Assembly (NCBI RefSeq): GCF_020216025.1
Contig: NZ_JAIWNC010000054.1
Location: 1 to 64,000 of the forward strand
Source: Jidongwangia harbinensis
Lineage (GTDB): Bacteria; Actinomycetota; Actinomycetes; Mycobacteriales; Micromonosporaceae
Length of the DNA: 64,000 bases
Direction of reading: 5' to 3'
Position numbers and translations under genes: made by a program. The notes under the pieces are model-generated. The model was not told where the DNA came from, did no database searches, and saw nothing but the letters and a program-made list of their open reading frames with translations. This document shows positions 1-8,207 of the stretch, one piece after another (within the stretch, counting starts at the first letter, position 1; every line of letters begins with the position of its first letter).

Positions 1-2
1 GG

Positions 3-182
3 TCCCAGCGCCAGACTCAGAGACGGACTTCACTTCCAAGCACGCGTCGACGTCACGGGCACCCATCGAGGGTGGACACCCCCGACAAGCCCGATGGTGA
101 CGAGGCCGGCACGCCCGCACCAGCCCCCTCACCCGACCCAGCGACAACCGTGACCGGGCCGCCGGTTTCACGCCCAGCGTGA
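3..182 (+). CDS. possible 3' end of a gene entering the window
   Basis: A frame is open from the window edge to a TGA at 180-182. It ends in a Pro/Ala/Thr-rich tail (TPAPAPSPDPATT) typical of linkers or exposed tails in actinobacterial surface or regulatory proteins. No domain is visible, and high GC makes an open frame of this length unremarkable. It may be the C-terminus of an upstream gene or no gene at all. Confidence 0.25.
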   Translation, partial: SQRQTQRRTSLPSTRRRHGHPSRVDTPDKPDGDEAGTPAPAPSPDPATTVTGPPVSRPA

Positions 183-813
183 TCAACCCGGGGGTTGTGA
201 AGACTCAGAGGTTGCTCAGCATTGCCAAGAGGTGATCGCCCGGCGGGCCGCTGCGGCCATGTGACCGTTGACCCGGTGCAGCTGCTTCAAGTCACTCCGG
301 CGGCGCCGCCGGAGTGTGTGAACGTTGAACACCGTAATACCACGCATGATGCTCGATATCTGATTCCTGACTGCGCGGCGAGTAAAAGCAGCTTCGGCGC
401 TTCGCTACCCGTCTATAGCTGCAAGAGATCAATGTGTGGCCCTCGGAGCCGACCTCGGCCTCAGCGCGTGTCCGTCTTGGTAACCCCGGTATCGGCTCGC
501 GACCGCCGCCGGGCGTGAGATGGCTTGCGTGCAAGTCGTGCAGGCCACCCCGGGCGCCAGTCGTACTGGCTGTCCCGTAACCGTGCACGTGCCTGGCGAC
601 ACGCTCGTTCCCGAAACGCCAAATCGGTTCCGTGTACGGATGCTAGGTGGCGCATGTCACGCCAATTTTGTCCTATATGCGATTGCTCCATTGGTCCGCC
701 GCTCAAGGGGGCACGCGGGTTCGATGCAGCGGACTTTGCCACCATCACGAGACGTTGACCGTCTGCTGTGGACTCCCTACGATCGGTGCTACCAACTATT
801 GAGGGAGATCAAT
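183..813. other. intergenic region, nothing recognised
   Basis: No frame resembles a known protein. The frame of the downstream secreted protein stays open back to about 520, but that part lacks protein-like composition and precedes a good ribosome-binding site and signal peptide, so it is treated as leader DNA. Confidence 0.5.
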
Positions 814-1923
814 TTGAGAAGCCACAGAAAGCGCCTGGCCGTCGCCGCTTCATCCGTCCTATTGACCACCCTGTCCGTCGGTTTCGTCGACGGCAGATCA
901 GCAGCGGCGGCCGAGAAAGAGGCGGTCGCGGTCGAGGTGGCGCGATTCGACCGCGCTGAGATCATGAGTTCGGCCATTCGGGGGTCGCAGTTGAAGAATG
1001 CGTCCCCCTCCACCCGCTCGCGAGTCAAGAGCCACCTGGAAGCTGCGGCTCGTCAGGGCCGGCTCCTAGCGGAATCTGAGGTGCAGGTCGCCACGCTGCC
1101 GGATCCCTTTATGAAGGACAAGACGATCGACCTGGTTTGGACCGGGCAGGCGGTTCCGCAGGAGACCCTGGTGGCGCAGGCTGATCACGGCGACGACGGT
1201 GTCCAGCTCGGCCTGGGTATCGCCATGGCGGAGGAAAAGTCGGGCACGCGGGACGACGTGGCGCCTTCACCAAAGAGCGGTTCCGGATACGGCGGTTTCA
1301 GCGACGTTCAGAACATGTACACCTACAGTAACGACTGCTTGACGGTGTGGTTCGACCCCCGTTATGTCGGCGGCCAACAGCACCAGTTGGTGTCTTGCTA
1401 CGAGAAGATGGCTCAGTCCGGCACCCGGCACTGGATCTACAACCGTTGGGGAATGTTCACCGTGGGTCAAAACGGGTTCCCCGGCTTCCGCACAGAGGTC
1501 GTGGACTTCACACTTCGGTCACGGCCGTGGTCGGGTCAGGAATCGAAGGTCACCCGCCTAAACAAGTGGGTCCCCGAGGGCCCGACGACGAATTGCTCCA
1601 CCACGTCGCCCGTGCAGATCGGCGGTGTCTACGGTGGCGTAACGGGGATGATCTCCATTCCGATCAACCAGTGCACGAACATCCGAGTATTCGCCAACAG
1701 CCCCACCAACAAGGCGATCGGAGTCGATTGGGACGGCGTCAACCGCAGCCAGGTTCGCCTCGACATCGCCGGTGACTTCGACGCCTCCGACACCCGGGTC
1801 GTGCCCACCTGGGCCGACTACAGCTGGGCCGAGGTGCACACCTGCCCGAACATCGGCGTCGCCTGCTCCGTCCACGGCCAGTACACGCAGGAGCTGTGGT
1901 CGCAGATCGATAGCGGCTGGTAA
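814..1923 (+). CDS. secreted protein of unknown function
   Basis: Start taken at TTG 814 because GAGGGAG lies just upstream and the product then begins with a classical signal peptide: Arg/Lys-rich head (RSHRKR), hydrophobic core (LAVAASSVLLTTLSVGF) and an Ala-rich cleavage region. The mature part of about 330 residues has a charged helical N-terminal third and a Cys-, Trp- and Tyr-containing C-terminal domain (about residues 150-369) rich in Gly and Asn, consistent with an extracytoplasmic beta-rich domain. I do not recognise the family. The hydrolase lipoprotein begins 6 bases after its stop, so the two are probably co-transcribed and both act outside the membrane. Confidence 0.75.
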   Translation: MRSHRKRLAVAASSVLLTTLSVGFVDGRSAAAAEKEAVAVEVARFDRAEIMSSAIRGSQLKNASPSTRSRVKSHLEAAARQGRLLAESEVQVATLPDPFMKDKTIDLVWTGQAVPQETLVAQADHGDDGVQLGLGIAMAEEKSGTRDDVAPSPKSGSGYGGFSDVQNMYTYSNDCLTVWFDPRYVGGQQHQLVSCYEKMAQSGTRHWIYNRWGMFTVGQNGFPGFRTEVVDFTLRSRPWSGQESKVTRLNKWVPEGPTTNCSTTSPVQIGGVYGGVTGMISIPINQCTNIRVFANSPTNKAIGVDWDGVNRSQVRLDIAGDFDASDTRVVPTWADYSWAEVHTCPNIGVACSVHGQYTQELWSQIDSGW

Positions 1924-1928
1924 TCACC

Positions 1929-3209
1929 ATGCCGGACGCAAGTCCGCATGATCGGCGTGTGCTCGGCCCCGCCGACGCACGCCGATCCAGTGCGGTAACG
2001 GTCATTTTTCTCGCCCTGCTCACCGCGGTGATCGCAGGATGCACCTCCAACACCGACCGGCACCCTCCGGGCGCAGCGCCGGCCGTCACAGGAATCGTCA
2101 CGCCGGGATGTAACGGCGCGCCCACCCGTGAGCCCTGCGACGAGATCGTCGTCGGCGAGCGGGTGATCCGGTACGCCCTCCTGCCGGCGAAGCAGGCTAC
2201 TGCCGACAGCGTCCTCGTGGATTTGGGCGGTCCGGGACTTTCGGTCCTGTCGGGCACGCACCGACTAGCCGCGCTCAAGGAACGGTCCGGACGGCTCGGT
2301 TCGGCGTACAACTGGATCGTCGTCGAGGAGCCGTGGGTCACTGCCACGCTTGACGATCGGTGCGCCGCAGCTCTGAGCGCCTACTACGGAACTCTGTCCA
2401 CGGCTCGTGGTAGCGCGGCGGCCACCGCGTGGCAGGTGCGCGGAAAGTGCGGGTTGGAATCTCCAACGGGACGCTGGGGGTTCGACCCTCGTGGTTACGA
2501 CGAGATCGTGCACGGGATCGCCGGCAAGCATCGGCTGACGATCAACGGATTCGTCGGCCATTCCTTCGGCGCCGCGCGACTCGGCTATCTCTCCGGCACG
2601 GAATTACGCTGGGCGATCCTGTCCAAACCATTTCCCGTTGGCGCGTCCGCCGATGAAATCGTCGCGGCGCGTGCGGTTGCCGTCAAAAGCGCCACGGACG
2701 TGGGGAAGGAGCCGGCAACGGACAGCGGGATCTCGGCCTTCGACCTCGCTTCGGCCCAGGTTGGCCTCGGCCACCTCACCGGCGACGTCTACCAGGAGCA
2801 GCGCACCGCCGTACTGGAGCGGCACGACCGGACGGCCGCCCGCCGACTCTCCGACAATCTCTGGTTCCGGTACGGCGAGAACTCGATCGCACCGGCCCTA
2901 CTGGCACAGTTCGAGGAGATCTGCCCACTCACGGGCCCCGTCACCGGCGACCGCTACGCAGCCGATGTGGAAGGTGTGCTCCGCGCCGCCTTCCTGCCCT
3001 GCGCCGCGAATCGGCCTTCGCCTCCGCCACCAGCGGCGGTGGGTAAGGTCTGCGTCATCACCAGCAACGCCGACACCGTCGCCCCGGCCCGGCTATCGCG
3101 CAAATACCTGGCCCTGCGTTACCCCACGGCGTCCTTCGTGGATCTCGACCGGTCGCCGCACACGTCAGACGACGGTCTCGCGCAATGCCACACCAGAGTC
3201 GATCCGTGA
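1929..3209 (+). CDS. alpha/beta-hydrolase lipoprotein
   Basis: A 426-residue exported hydrolase. The N-terminus has a hydrophobic stretch ending in the lipobox VIAGC (Cys about 38), so it should be lipid-anchored on the outer face of the membrane. A nucleophile elbow GHSFG places Ser212. SNADTVAP (Asp382) and SPHTSDD (His411) supply a plausible Ser-Asp-His triad in the order of the TAP-like/tripeptidyl aminopeptidase branch. VDLGGPG near residue 98 could form the oxyanion region. The substrate is unknown; a peptide or ester is likely. It follows the secreted protein by 5 bases, suggesting a two-gene envelope operon. The assignment to the alpha/beta-hydrolase fold is firm, the specificity is not. 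Confidence 0.8.
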   Translation: MPDASPHDRRVLGPADARRSSAVTVIFLALLTAVIAGCTSNTDRHPPGAAPAVTGIVTPGCNGAPTREPCDEIVVGERVIRYALLPAKQATADSVLVDLGGPGLSVLSGTHRLAALKERSGRLGSAYNWIVVEEPWVTATLDDRCAAALSAYYGTLSTARGSAAATAWQVRGKCGLESPTGRWGFDPRGYDEIVHGIAGKHRLTINGFVGHSFGAARLGYLSGTELRWAILSKPFPVGASADEIVAARAVAVKSATDVGKEPATDSGISAFDLASAQVGLGHLTGDVYQEQRTAVLERHDRTAARRLSDNLWFRYGENSIAPALLAQFEEICPLTGPVTGDRYAADVEGVLRAAFLPCAANRPSPPPPAAVGKVCVITSNADTVAPARLSRKYLALRYPTASFVDLDRSPHTSDDGLAQCHTRVDP

Positions 3210-3303
3210 CGGTCAACGGGCGAGGATCGGTCGATAGCGCGAGGCCATGGGAGCCGGCGATGGAATACTGGCGTCCTGCCCCGGGCGGAAGGATGGGCTA
3301 TCT

Positions 3304-4173
3304 ATGCCGATCAATTATCTCTACGTTGCGCGTGATGACAGTACGACCATCGTCTCCCGGCGGCGCATTACGGTGACGGGTGTCGGCACAAGGACGTCAC
3401 GGTGGGGCGGGCTGGAAGAAACCGTCTCCGTGCGACAGTCCCTACTGCCCGCCGTCACGCCGGGCCGAGCCGCCGCGGTCGTGGTGCCGCCGGGATTGAC
3501 CGCTGGAGCGTTGTGGCTGGCGGGGGTAGGAACAGAGCTGGTGGTCGGCGCTGGCGCGGCGGTCTTCCTGGCCGGCGCCTACCTAACGCCGTGGCTGGCG
3601 AGACTCAGGCCGGCGGCGAAACGGGACGGTGGGCAGGGGGACAAGCCTTTCCGCACGCTGTTTGACCGGCCGGAGCAGCAGCTGTTCGAGCAGACGCTGG
3701 ACGTGGCGAGGCGGATCACCGAGACCTGGCCGGACCTTTCCGGGCTCGTTGACCACCGCGATGCAGTGTGGGCGCTCAATCAGGCCCTCTGGGACATGGC
3801 GGATCTACTATCCGCGCATCAGGGGGTCCGGCGGATCGCTGAGGCTCTCGAGGCGCAGGGTACCGGGGATACGCCGATCGCGGACGCGGTGTCGCACAAC
3901 CTCGCCGACCAATTGACGACGGCGCGGGAGCGCCTGCGACGGCTCAACCACGAAGTGACATCGCGGATGATGGCCTTGGAAGCCGCCGAATCGGCCGGTC
4001 GCCGCTTCATTCGTGAGATTCGGCTGATCCAGACGCTCCGTGAGACCGCCCAATCACTCAGCACAGAGCCGGCCGAACCGATGACCGACACCGGCGCCGA
4101 ACTGGCGGAGCAAACCACGGCGGTGATCGATGCCTACCGCGAACTCTCCCCCGACTTCAACCCGCGGCAGTGA
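3304..4173 (+). CDS. membrane-anchored coiled-coil protein, unknown
   Basis: Start chosen at ATG 3304, preceded by GGAAGGA at a 10-base spacing; an earlier in-frame ATG lacks such a site. The 289-residue product opens with a short polar region (MPINYLYVARDDSTT), followed by two hydrophobic segments (about residues 55-100, rich in Ala/Val/Gly) that should form a membrane hairpin. The remaining two thirds is charged, Leu/Arg/Glu-rich and helical, with coiled-coil character. Nothing catalytic is visible. It could be a membrane scaffold or a partner of a secretion or signalling system; I do not recognise a family. Confidence 0.65.
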   Translation: MPINYLYVARDDSTTIVSRRRITVTGVGTRTSRWGGLEETVSVRQSLLPAVTPGRAAAVVVPPGLTAGALWLAGVGTELVVGAGAAVFLAGAYLTPWLARLRPAAKRDGGQGDKPFRTLFDRPEQQLFEQTLDVARRITETWPDLSGLVDHRDAVWALNQALWDMADLLSAHQGVRRIAEALEAQGTGDTPIADAVSHNLADQLTTARERLRRLNHEVTSRMMALEAAESAGRRFIREIRLIQTLRETAQSLSTEPAEPMTDTGAELAEQTTAVIDAYRELSPDFNPRQ

Positions 4174-4319
4174 AGCACCAAACCGGACAGCGGGACCGCG
4201 CCCGCAGTGATCACCGTGCTGGACGGACCAAGGTGTACCGCGTCGCCCGGACGCGATGCGGCGGCTGCTGTCTCGAGCGGTGTGGGACGCGGAGGCCGTC
4301 CGTGACGACGTGCGAGTCC

Positions 4320-4382
4320 TGGTCGTACAGCGCCTCGGCCGTTGCCGCCGGACGTGACCGACAACCAGGTGCTGTACGACCT
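4320..4382. terminator. inverted repeat between convergent genes
   Basis: Arms TGGTCGTACAGCGCCT (4320-4335) and AGGTGCTGTACGACCT (4367-4382) pair at 14 of 16 positions across a 31-base loop, in the gap between the coiled-coil gene and the end of the ABC permease. A bidirectional terminator is the simplest reading. There is no T tract. Confidence 0.4.
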
Positions 4383-4419
4383 GAGAGTTGCCGTTGGTCA
4401 GAACGCGACGCGGCCGGGC

Positions 4420-5628
4420 TCACCGGCGCAGCGCGGCGGCCGGCTCGATCCAGGCTGCGCGCAGCGCTGGGTATACGCCGGCGACGAGCCCCACGCCGGC
4501 GCCGATGGCCGGGGCGGCGGCCACGGTCCACGGGGCCAGCACGGCGGTCCAGTCCCGCAGCACGGCGGTGCCGACCACCGCGGCCACGGCGACGCTGCCC
4601 CCGACCAGGCCGCCGAGTAGGCCCAGTGCGGTTGATTCGGTGAGGAACTGGGTGGCGATGTGTACCGGCCGGGCGCCCAGACAGCGGCGCAGGCCGATCT
4701 CGTTGGTGCGTTCCAGGACCGCGACCAGGCTCGTGTTCGCGATCCCGACCGCGCCGATCACCAGCGAAATACCGGCGAGCAGCAGGAACAGCGAGTTGAG
4801 ATCGCTGGTCACGTCGGCGCGCAGCGACTGCGGGTCGGGCGGCGCGGTGACTTTGAACCGCTCGGGCGCGTCCGGCCGCAGGGCGAGGGCGGCCTGCGAC
4901 GCGACTAGCGCGGCGGCGCCGAGCCGCGTCTCGATCAGCATCTTCGCCCGCTGCTCGTGCGGCGGCTGGTACGCGCGTAACGCGGTCCCGGTCGGGATGA
5001 TTACCGAGAGCAGCAGGTCCGGCATTCGCTGGACGTCGTCGATGATGCCCAGCACGGTGTACGGGGTGTCGTTGACGAACACGGCGGGGTGTCCGTCCAG
5101 ACGTGTGATCCCGAGCCGGTCGGCCGCCGCCGCACCGAGCACCGCGACGTTGTCCCCGCGGTCGGCGTGGAAACGGTCGTAGAGCCGGCCGGCCCGCAGC
5201 GTCGGGCGGGCAGCGGCCAAGGCGGACGGTTCCGCGGCGACGAATGCGAGCTCTTCCTGATTGGCCGGCGCACCGGGCGTGGCGGCGAACCGCGGTGCGG
5301 ATGGCGACACCGGCCAGTACACACCGGCATGCCGCACTCCGTTCAGCCCGGCGATCCGCGCCGCGGCATCCGCCGGGAAGGAAGCGGCGGTGTCTGCCGG
5401 GTCGGCCCCGCCGATGTCTTCCACGGTCACCTCAGTGGCAGCCAGGGCCGTGAACCGCTGGTCGATCTGCCCGGCGGCGGTGGCGGTCAGCCCGAGGATC
5501 GCCACGAACGCCCCGGTGCCCAGCACCGTGCCGAGCATGGTCAGCACCGACCGGGCCGGCCGCTGCGCCAGGCCGGCTAGCGCCTCACCGAGCAGGTCGC
5601 GCGGCGATGGCCGGGGGCTCTTACTCAT
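4420..5628 (-). CDS. MacB/FtsX-type ABC transporter permease
   Basis: Start ATG at 5628 (MSKSPRPSPRD), overlapping the stop of the ATPase gene by 8 bases. The 402-residue protein has the MacB/FtsX layout: one N-terminal membrane helix (SVLTMLGTVLGTGAFVAILG), a large extracytoplasmic domain (about residues 50-270), then three C-terminal helices including the conserved ERTNEIGLRRCLGA coupling region. Such permeases do not move substrates through a pore but drive a periplasmic or extracellular partner mechanically. It works with the ATPase and the membrane-fusion-like protein encoded upstream. The substrate could be a peptide, macrolide or lipid; the sequence does not say. Confidence 0.9.
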   Translation of the reverse strand: MSKSPRPSPRDLLGEALAGLAQRPARSVLTMLGTVLGTGAFVAILGLTATAAGQIDQRFTALAATEVTVEDIGGADPADTAASFPADAAARIAGLNGVRHAGVYWPVSPSAPRFAATPGAPANQEELAFVAAEPSALAAARPTLRAGRLYDRFHADRGDNVAVLGAAAADRLGITRLDGHPAVFVNDTPYTVLGIIDDVQRMPDLLLSVIIPTGTALRAYQPPHEQRAKMLIETRLGAAALVASQAALALRPDAPERFKVTAPPDPQSLRADVTSDLNSLFLLLAGISLVIGAVGIANTSLVAVLERTNEIGLRRCLGARPVHIATQFLTESTALGLLGGLVGGSVAVAAVVGTAVLRDWTAVLAPWTVAAAPAIGAGVGLVAGVYPALRAAWIEPAAALRR

Positions 5629-6289
5629 GCAGGACCCCGTCCCGGATGGTGAGGGTACGCTGGCCGCGCGCCGCCACCTGCGGGTCGTGTGTGATGACCA
5701 CGAGGGTGAGGCCGTCGGCGCACAGGTTGTCGAGCAGTTCGAGCAGGTTCTCGGCGGTCGCGGAGTCCAGGTTGCCGGTTGGTTCGTCACACAGCAGCAG
5801 GCTCGGCCGCTGGGCCAGGGCGCGGGCGATCGCGACGCGCTGGCGTTCGCCGCCGGACAGGACCAGTGGCAGCGCGTCCCGGCGGTGCGCCAGGCCGACG
5901 CGGTCCAGGGCCTCGACCGCGGTCATCGCCCGCTGCCGGCGGGGGACGCCCGCATACAGCCGGGCCAGCGCGACATTCTCCGTCGTGGTCCGGTACTGCA
6001 GCAGGTGAAACGACTGGAAGACGAACCCGATCCGCTGCCCACGCAGCGCCGCGCGCTGCCGCTCGCGCAGCCGGCTGACGTCGACGCCGTCCAACTCGTA
6101 CACGCCCTCGGTGGGTCGGTCCAGCAGCCCGGCGACGTTCAGGAACGTCGACTTGCCGGAGCCGGACGGGCCGACCACGGTGACGTACTCCCCAGGCTGG
6201 ACCGTCACGCTGGCATCGCGCAGCGCCCGCACTGGAGGTGGCCCCGGGTAGGTCAGCCCCACTCCGGTGAACGAGATCACCGGCGTCAT
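5621..6289 (-). CDS. ABC transporter ATPase, MacB/LolD type
   Basis: 222 residues starting at ATG 6289 (MTPVISFTG), in a 4-base ATGA overlap with the upstream gene. Walker A GPSGSGKST at 40-48, Q-loop in VFQSFHLL near 91, signature LSGGERQRV at 144-152, Walker B LLLCDE at 164-169 followed by PTGNLD, and the switch His in VITHD. The motif set and size are those of the MacB/LolD/FtsE group that energises FtsX-fold permeases. Overlaps on both sides indicate strict translational coupling in a three-gene exporter operon. Confidence 0.93.
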   Translation of the reverse strand: MTPVISFTGVGLTYPGPPPVRALRDASVTVQPGEYVTVVGPSGSGKSTFLNVAGLLDRPTEGVYELDGVDVSRLRERQRAALRGQRIGFVFQSFHLLQYRTTTENVALARLYAGVPRRQRAMTAVEALDRVGLAHRRDALPLVLSGGERQRVAIARALAQRPSLLLCDEPTGNLDSATAENLLELLDNLCADGLTLVVITHDPQVAARGQRTLTIRDGVLHE

Positions 6290-7623
6290 CCGCTGATCAC
6301 CACCCGGTCGCCGTCCCGCAGCCCGCCATCCACCGGCGCGACCTCCACGAACCCGTCGCCGGAGACACCGGCGCGGACCTCGACCCGGCGCGCCGCACCG
6401 GTACCGGACAGCACCGACACGGTCGTGCGCCCGTCGGCGCCGGCGGATACCGCGGACAACGGCACCACCAGCACGGCGGCCGTGGTGCGGGCCGCGGTCA
6501 GCGTCACCCGCACGTCGCTGCCCAACCACGGCGACGGCAGCGGCTTGTCGGAAGTCACCGTCATGGGGTGGTACGCGGCCTCAGCTCCCCCTTCGGAGCG
6601 GCCCTCGGCGACCGAGGCGGTCAGCGTGCCCACCCTGTCGACCCGTCCAGTTGCCCGCTGGCTCCGCGTCTCGGCGGTCAGCCGCGCAGGCATACCCGGC
6701 CGGACCAGAGCCACCTGGTCCAGCCGCAGCTTCACGATCACCTGGAGTGGCCCGGCAGCGATGGTGACCAGCGACCCCTTCACCTGATCGCCCACCCGGG
6801 CCGCCAACGCGGCCACCCGGGCCGGGAAGACCGGGATGAACACGAACTCGTTCAGCGGCAGCATCGGACCGGTGTGCGCAACCAGATCGGCCTCCTTGCG
6901 CTCGGCCCGGGCCAGCAGGTCCTGCGCCCGCGCCAACTGCTGGGTGAGCGGCTGCTCGCCCGGCGCGGCGGTCTCGTCCGCGGCGATCCGCCGCCGCAGC
7001 CCATCGACGTCCCGCCGGGTGCTCCCCACGGCGTCCGCGGCCGCGTCGAGCGCCTCCATGTCGCCCCGGCCGCCGAGCCCGCCCGTGTCTGGAACGTCGT
7101 AGCCCAACCGCGCGTAGAGGCGCCGCACCGCGGCCTTGGTACCCGGGCCGAACACCCCCGCGCGATCGCCGCCGGTGTTCAGGCCGAGCCGGCGGAGGGC
7201 GGTCTGGGCCTGCCGCACGTCCGAGCCGGAGTCCCCCGGCTTCAGGTCACGGTACGCCGGCACGGCTCCGGCCAGCGCGATCACCGGCCGGCCCGACACG
7301 GCCAGCAGGACCCGGCCGAGCCGGACCTCGTCGCCGGGGCGCACCCGTACCGCCGTCACGACCTGGATGGTGGCGCCCTGCGCGGCGACCGGGCTGACTT
7401 CGATCGTGGTGGCCGGGGCCACCTGACCGCGGGTCACCAGCGTGCTCTCCAGCACCCGCCGCTCCACCACCGAGGTGATCAGCGACGGTTGCGGCGCGCG
7501 GGCGCTCGTCGCCATCTGCTGCGGTGACCGCACGAACGTCGAGGCGACCAGGCCGCCGGCGGACAGGATGGCGCTGCCGATCGCGACCACCAGAACGCCG
7601 CGCCGCCCGCTTCGCACCATCAT
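6286..7623 (-). CDS. membrane-fusion-like protein with peptidoglycan-binding domain
   Basis: A 445-residue HlyD/MacA-like adaptor. One N-terminal membrane helix (VLVVAIGSAILSAGGLVAS) anchors it. The lipoyl-like beta region (ITSVVERRVLESTLVTRG) is interrupted by a peptidoglycan-binding type 1 domain (about residues 130-180; LKPGDSGSDVRQAQTALRRL), followed by a coiled hairpin with a KEADLVAHTG turn and a C-terminal beta-barrel. Gram-positive bacteria use such adaptors with MacB permeases, where the wall-binding insert probably docks the pump to the cell wall. First gene of the three-gene operon; either of two adjacent ATG codons (7623 or 7620) may be used. Confidence 0.88.
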   Translation of the reverse strand: MMVRSGRRGVLVVAIGSAILSAGGLVASTFVRSPQQMATSARAPQPSLITSVVERRVLESTLVTRGQVAPATTIEVSPVAAQGATIQVVTAVRVRPGDEVRLGRVLLAVSGRPVIALAGAVPAYRDLKPGDSGSDVRQAQTALRRLGLNTGGDRAGVFGPGTKAAVRRLYARLGYDVPDTGGLGGRGDMEALDAAADAVGSTRRDVDGLRRRIAADETAAPGEQPLTQQLARAQDLLARAERKEADLVAHTGPMLPLNEFVFIPVFPARVAALAARVGDQVKGSLVTIAAGPLQVIVKLRLDQVALVRPGMPARLTAETRSQRATGRVDRVGTLTASVAEGRSEGGAEAAYHPMTVTSDKPLPSPWLGSDVRVTLTAARTTAAVLVVPLSAVSAGADGRTTVSVLSGTGAARRVEVRAGVSGDGFVEVAPVDGGLRDGDRVVISG

Positions 7624-7637
7624 CGCCTTCTCACCCG

Positions 7638-7799
7638 TCAGCCGGCTGTGACGACGTTGCGCAGCACCGTGTCGTGGTATTCCTTAACCGCCTGCAGACG
7701 GGTGGCGTTCTCGTCTATCGCCCGCTGCTGGTACGCCACCTCGGCGGCGTACCAGACGCCCACCAGATTGGTGTCTCGAAGTCGCATCGGTTCGCTCAT
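7638..7799 (-). CDS. small helical ORF upstream of the exporter operon
   Basis: A 53-codon frame beginning MSEPMRLRDTN and ending 15 bases before the adaptor gene. It contains a continuous amphipathic helix (VAYQQRAIDENATRLQAV) like the coiled hairpin of an adaptor or outer-tube protein. It may be a genuine small protein or the surviving C-terminus of a lost gene; the degenerate DNA upstream favours the second reading. Confidence 0.4.
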   Translation of the reverse strand: MSEPMRLRDTNLVGVWYAAEVAYQQRAIDENATRLQAVKEYHDTVLRNVVTAG

Positions 7800-8207
7800 C
7801 AGTCCGACTCACCGGCCGATGAACCCGCGGCGCCGTTGATGGTTGTCGGCGGACGGGCGGCGAGTAGTCGTCAAGACCCGTGGTCGGCGTGTCAGGCGAC
7901 TTGCTGATCACGTCCTGATTCGTCAGGATCGCCCGACTGACGAGCTTGCCCTTCTCGAACCGTGCGCCGGCGTGGCGCAGACGCCAGGGCAGCGTGGCTG
8001 AAGGTACTGCCGCAGCGCCAGAAGCACCTGACGCAGGACCAGGTATCCGATGGAGATCGTCCGCGTCGTCCCGTGCCCATCGGGAGTCCGGTACGCCGAC
8101 CACAACTGCTCCGCTGGCATGAATCCGACTTCATCGATGCCCTCGGCCCCTTCTCGCGCGATGCTGGTCCCGGCGTGACTGATTGATGTAAGTGGATGTG
8201 AGGGGCG
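7800..8207 (-). other. degenerate region without an intact gene
   Basis: On the minus strand two frames each carry a short protein-like stretch (one containing GFMPAEQLWSAYRTPDG, about 8075-8130; one containing KGKLVSRAILTNQDVISK, about 7890-7955), as if one coding region had been broken by a frameshift. I cannot name the family. No complete gene is present in this interval. Confidence 0.35.

Noticed and set aside
520..813. N-terminal extension of the secreted protein gene
   Set aside because: It would bury the signal peptide in the middle of the protein; TTG 814 has a good ribosome-binding site.
5261..6787. A 508-codon plus-strand frame over the ABC exporter genes
   Set aside because: Antisense shadow; the minus-strand frames hold all ABC motifs.
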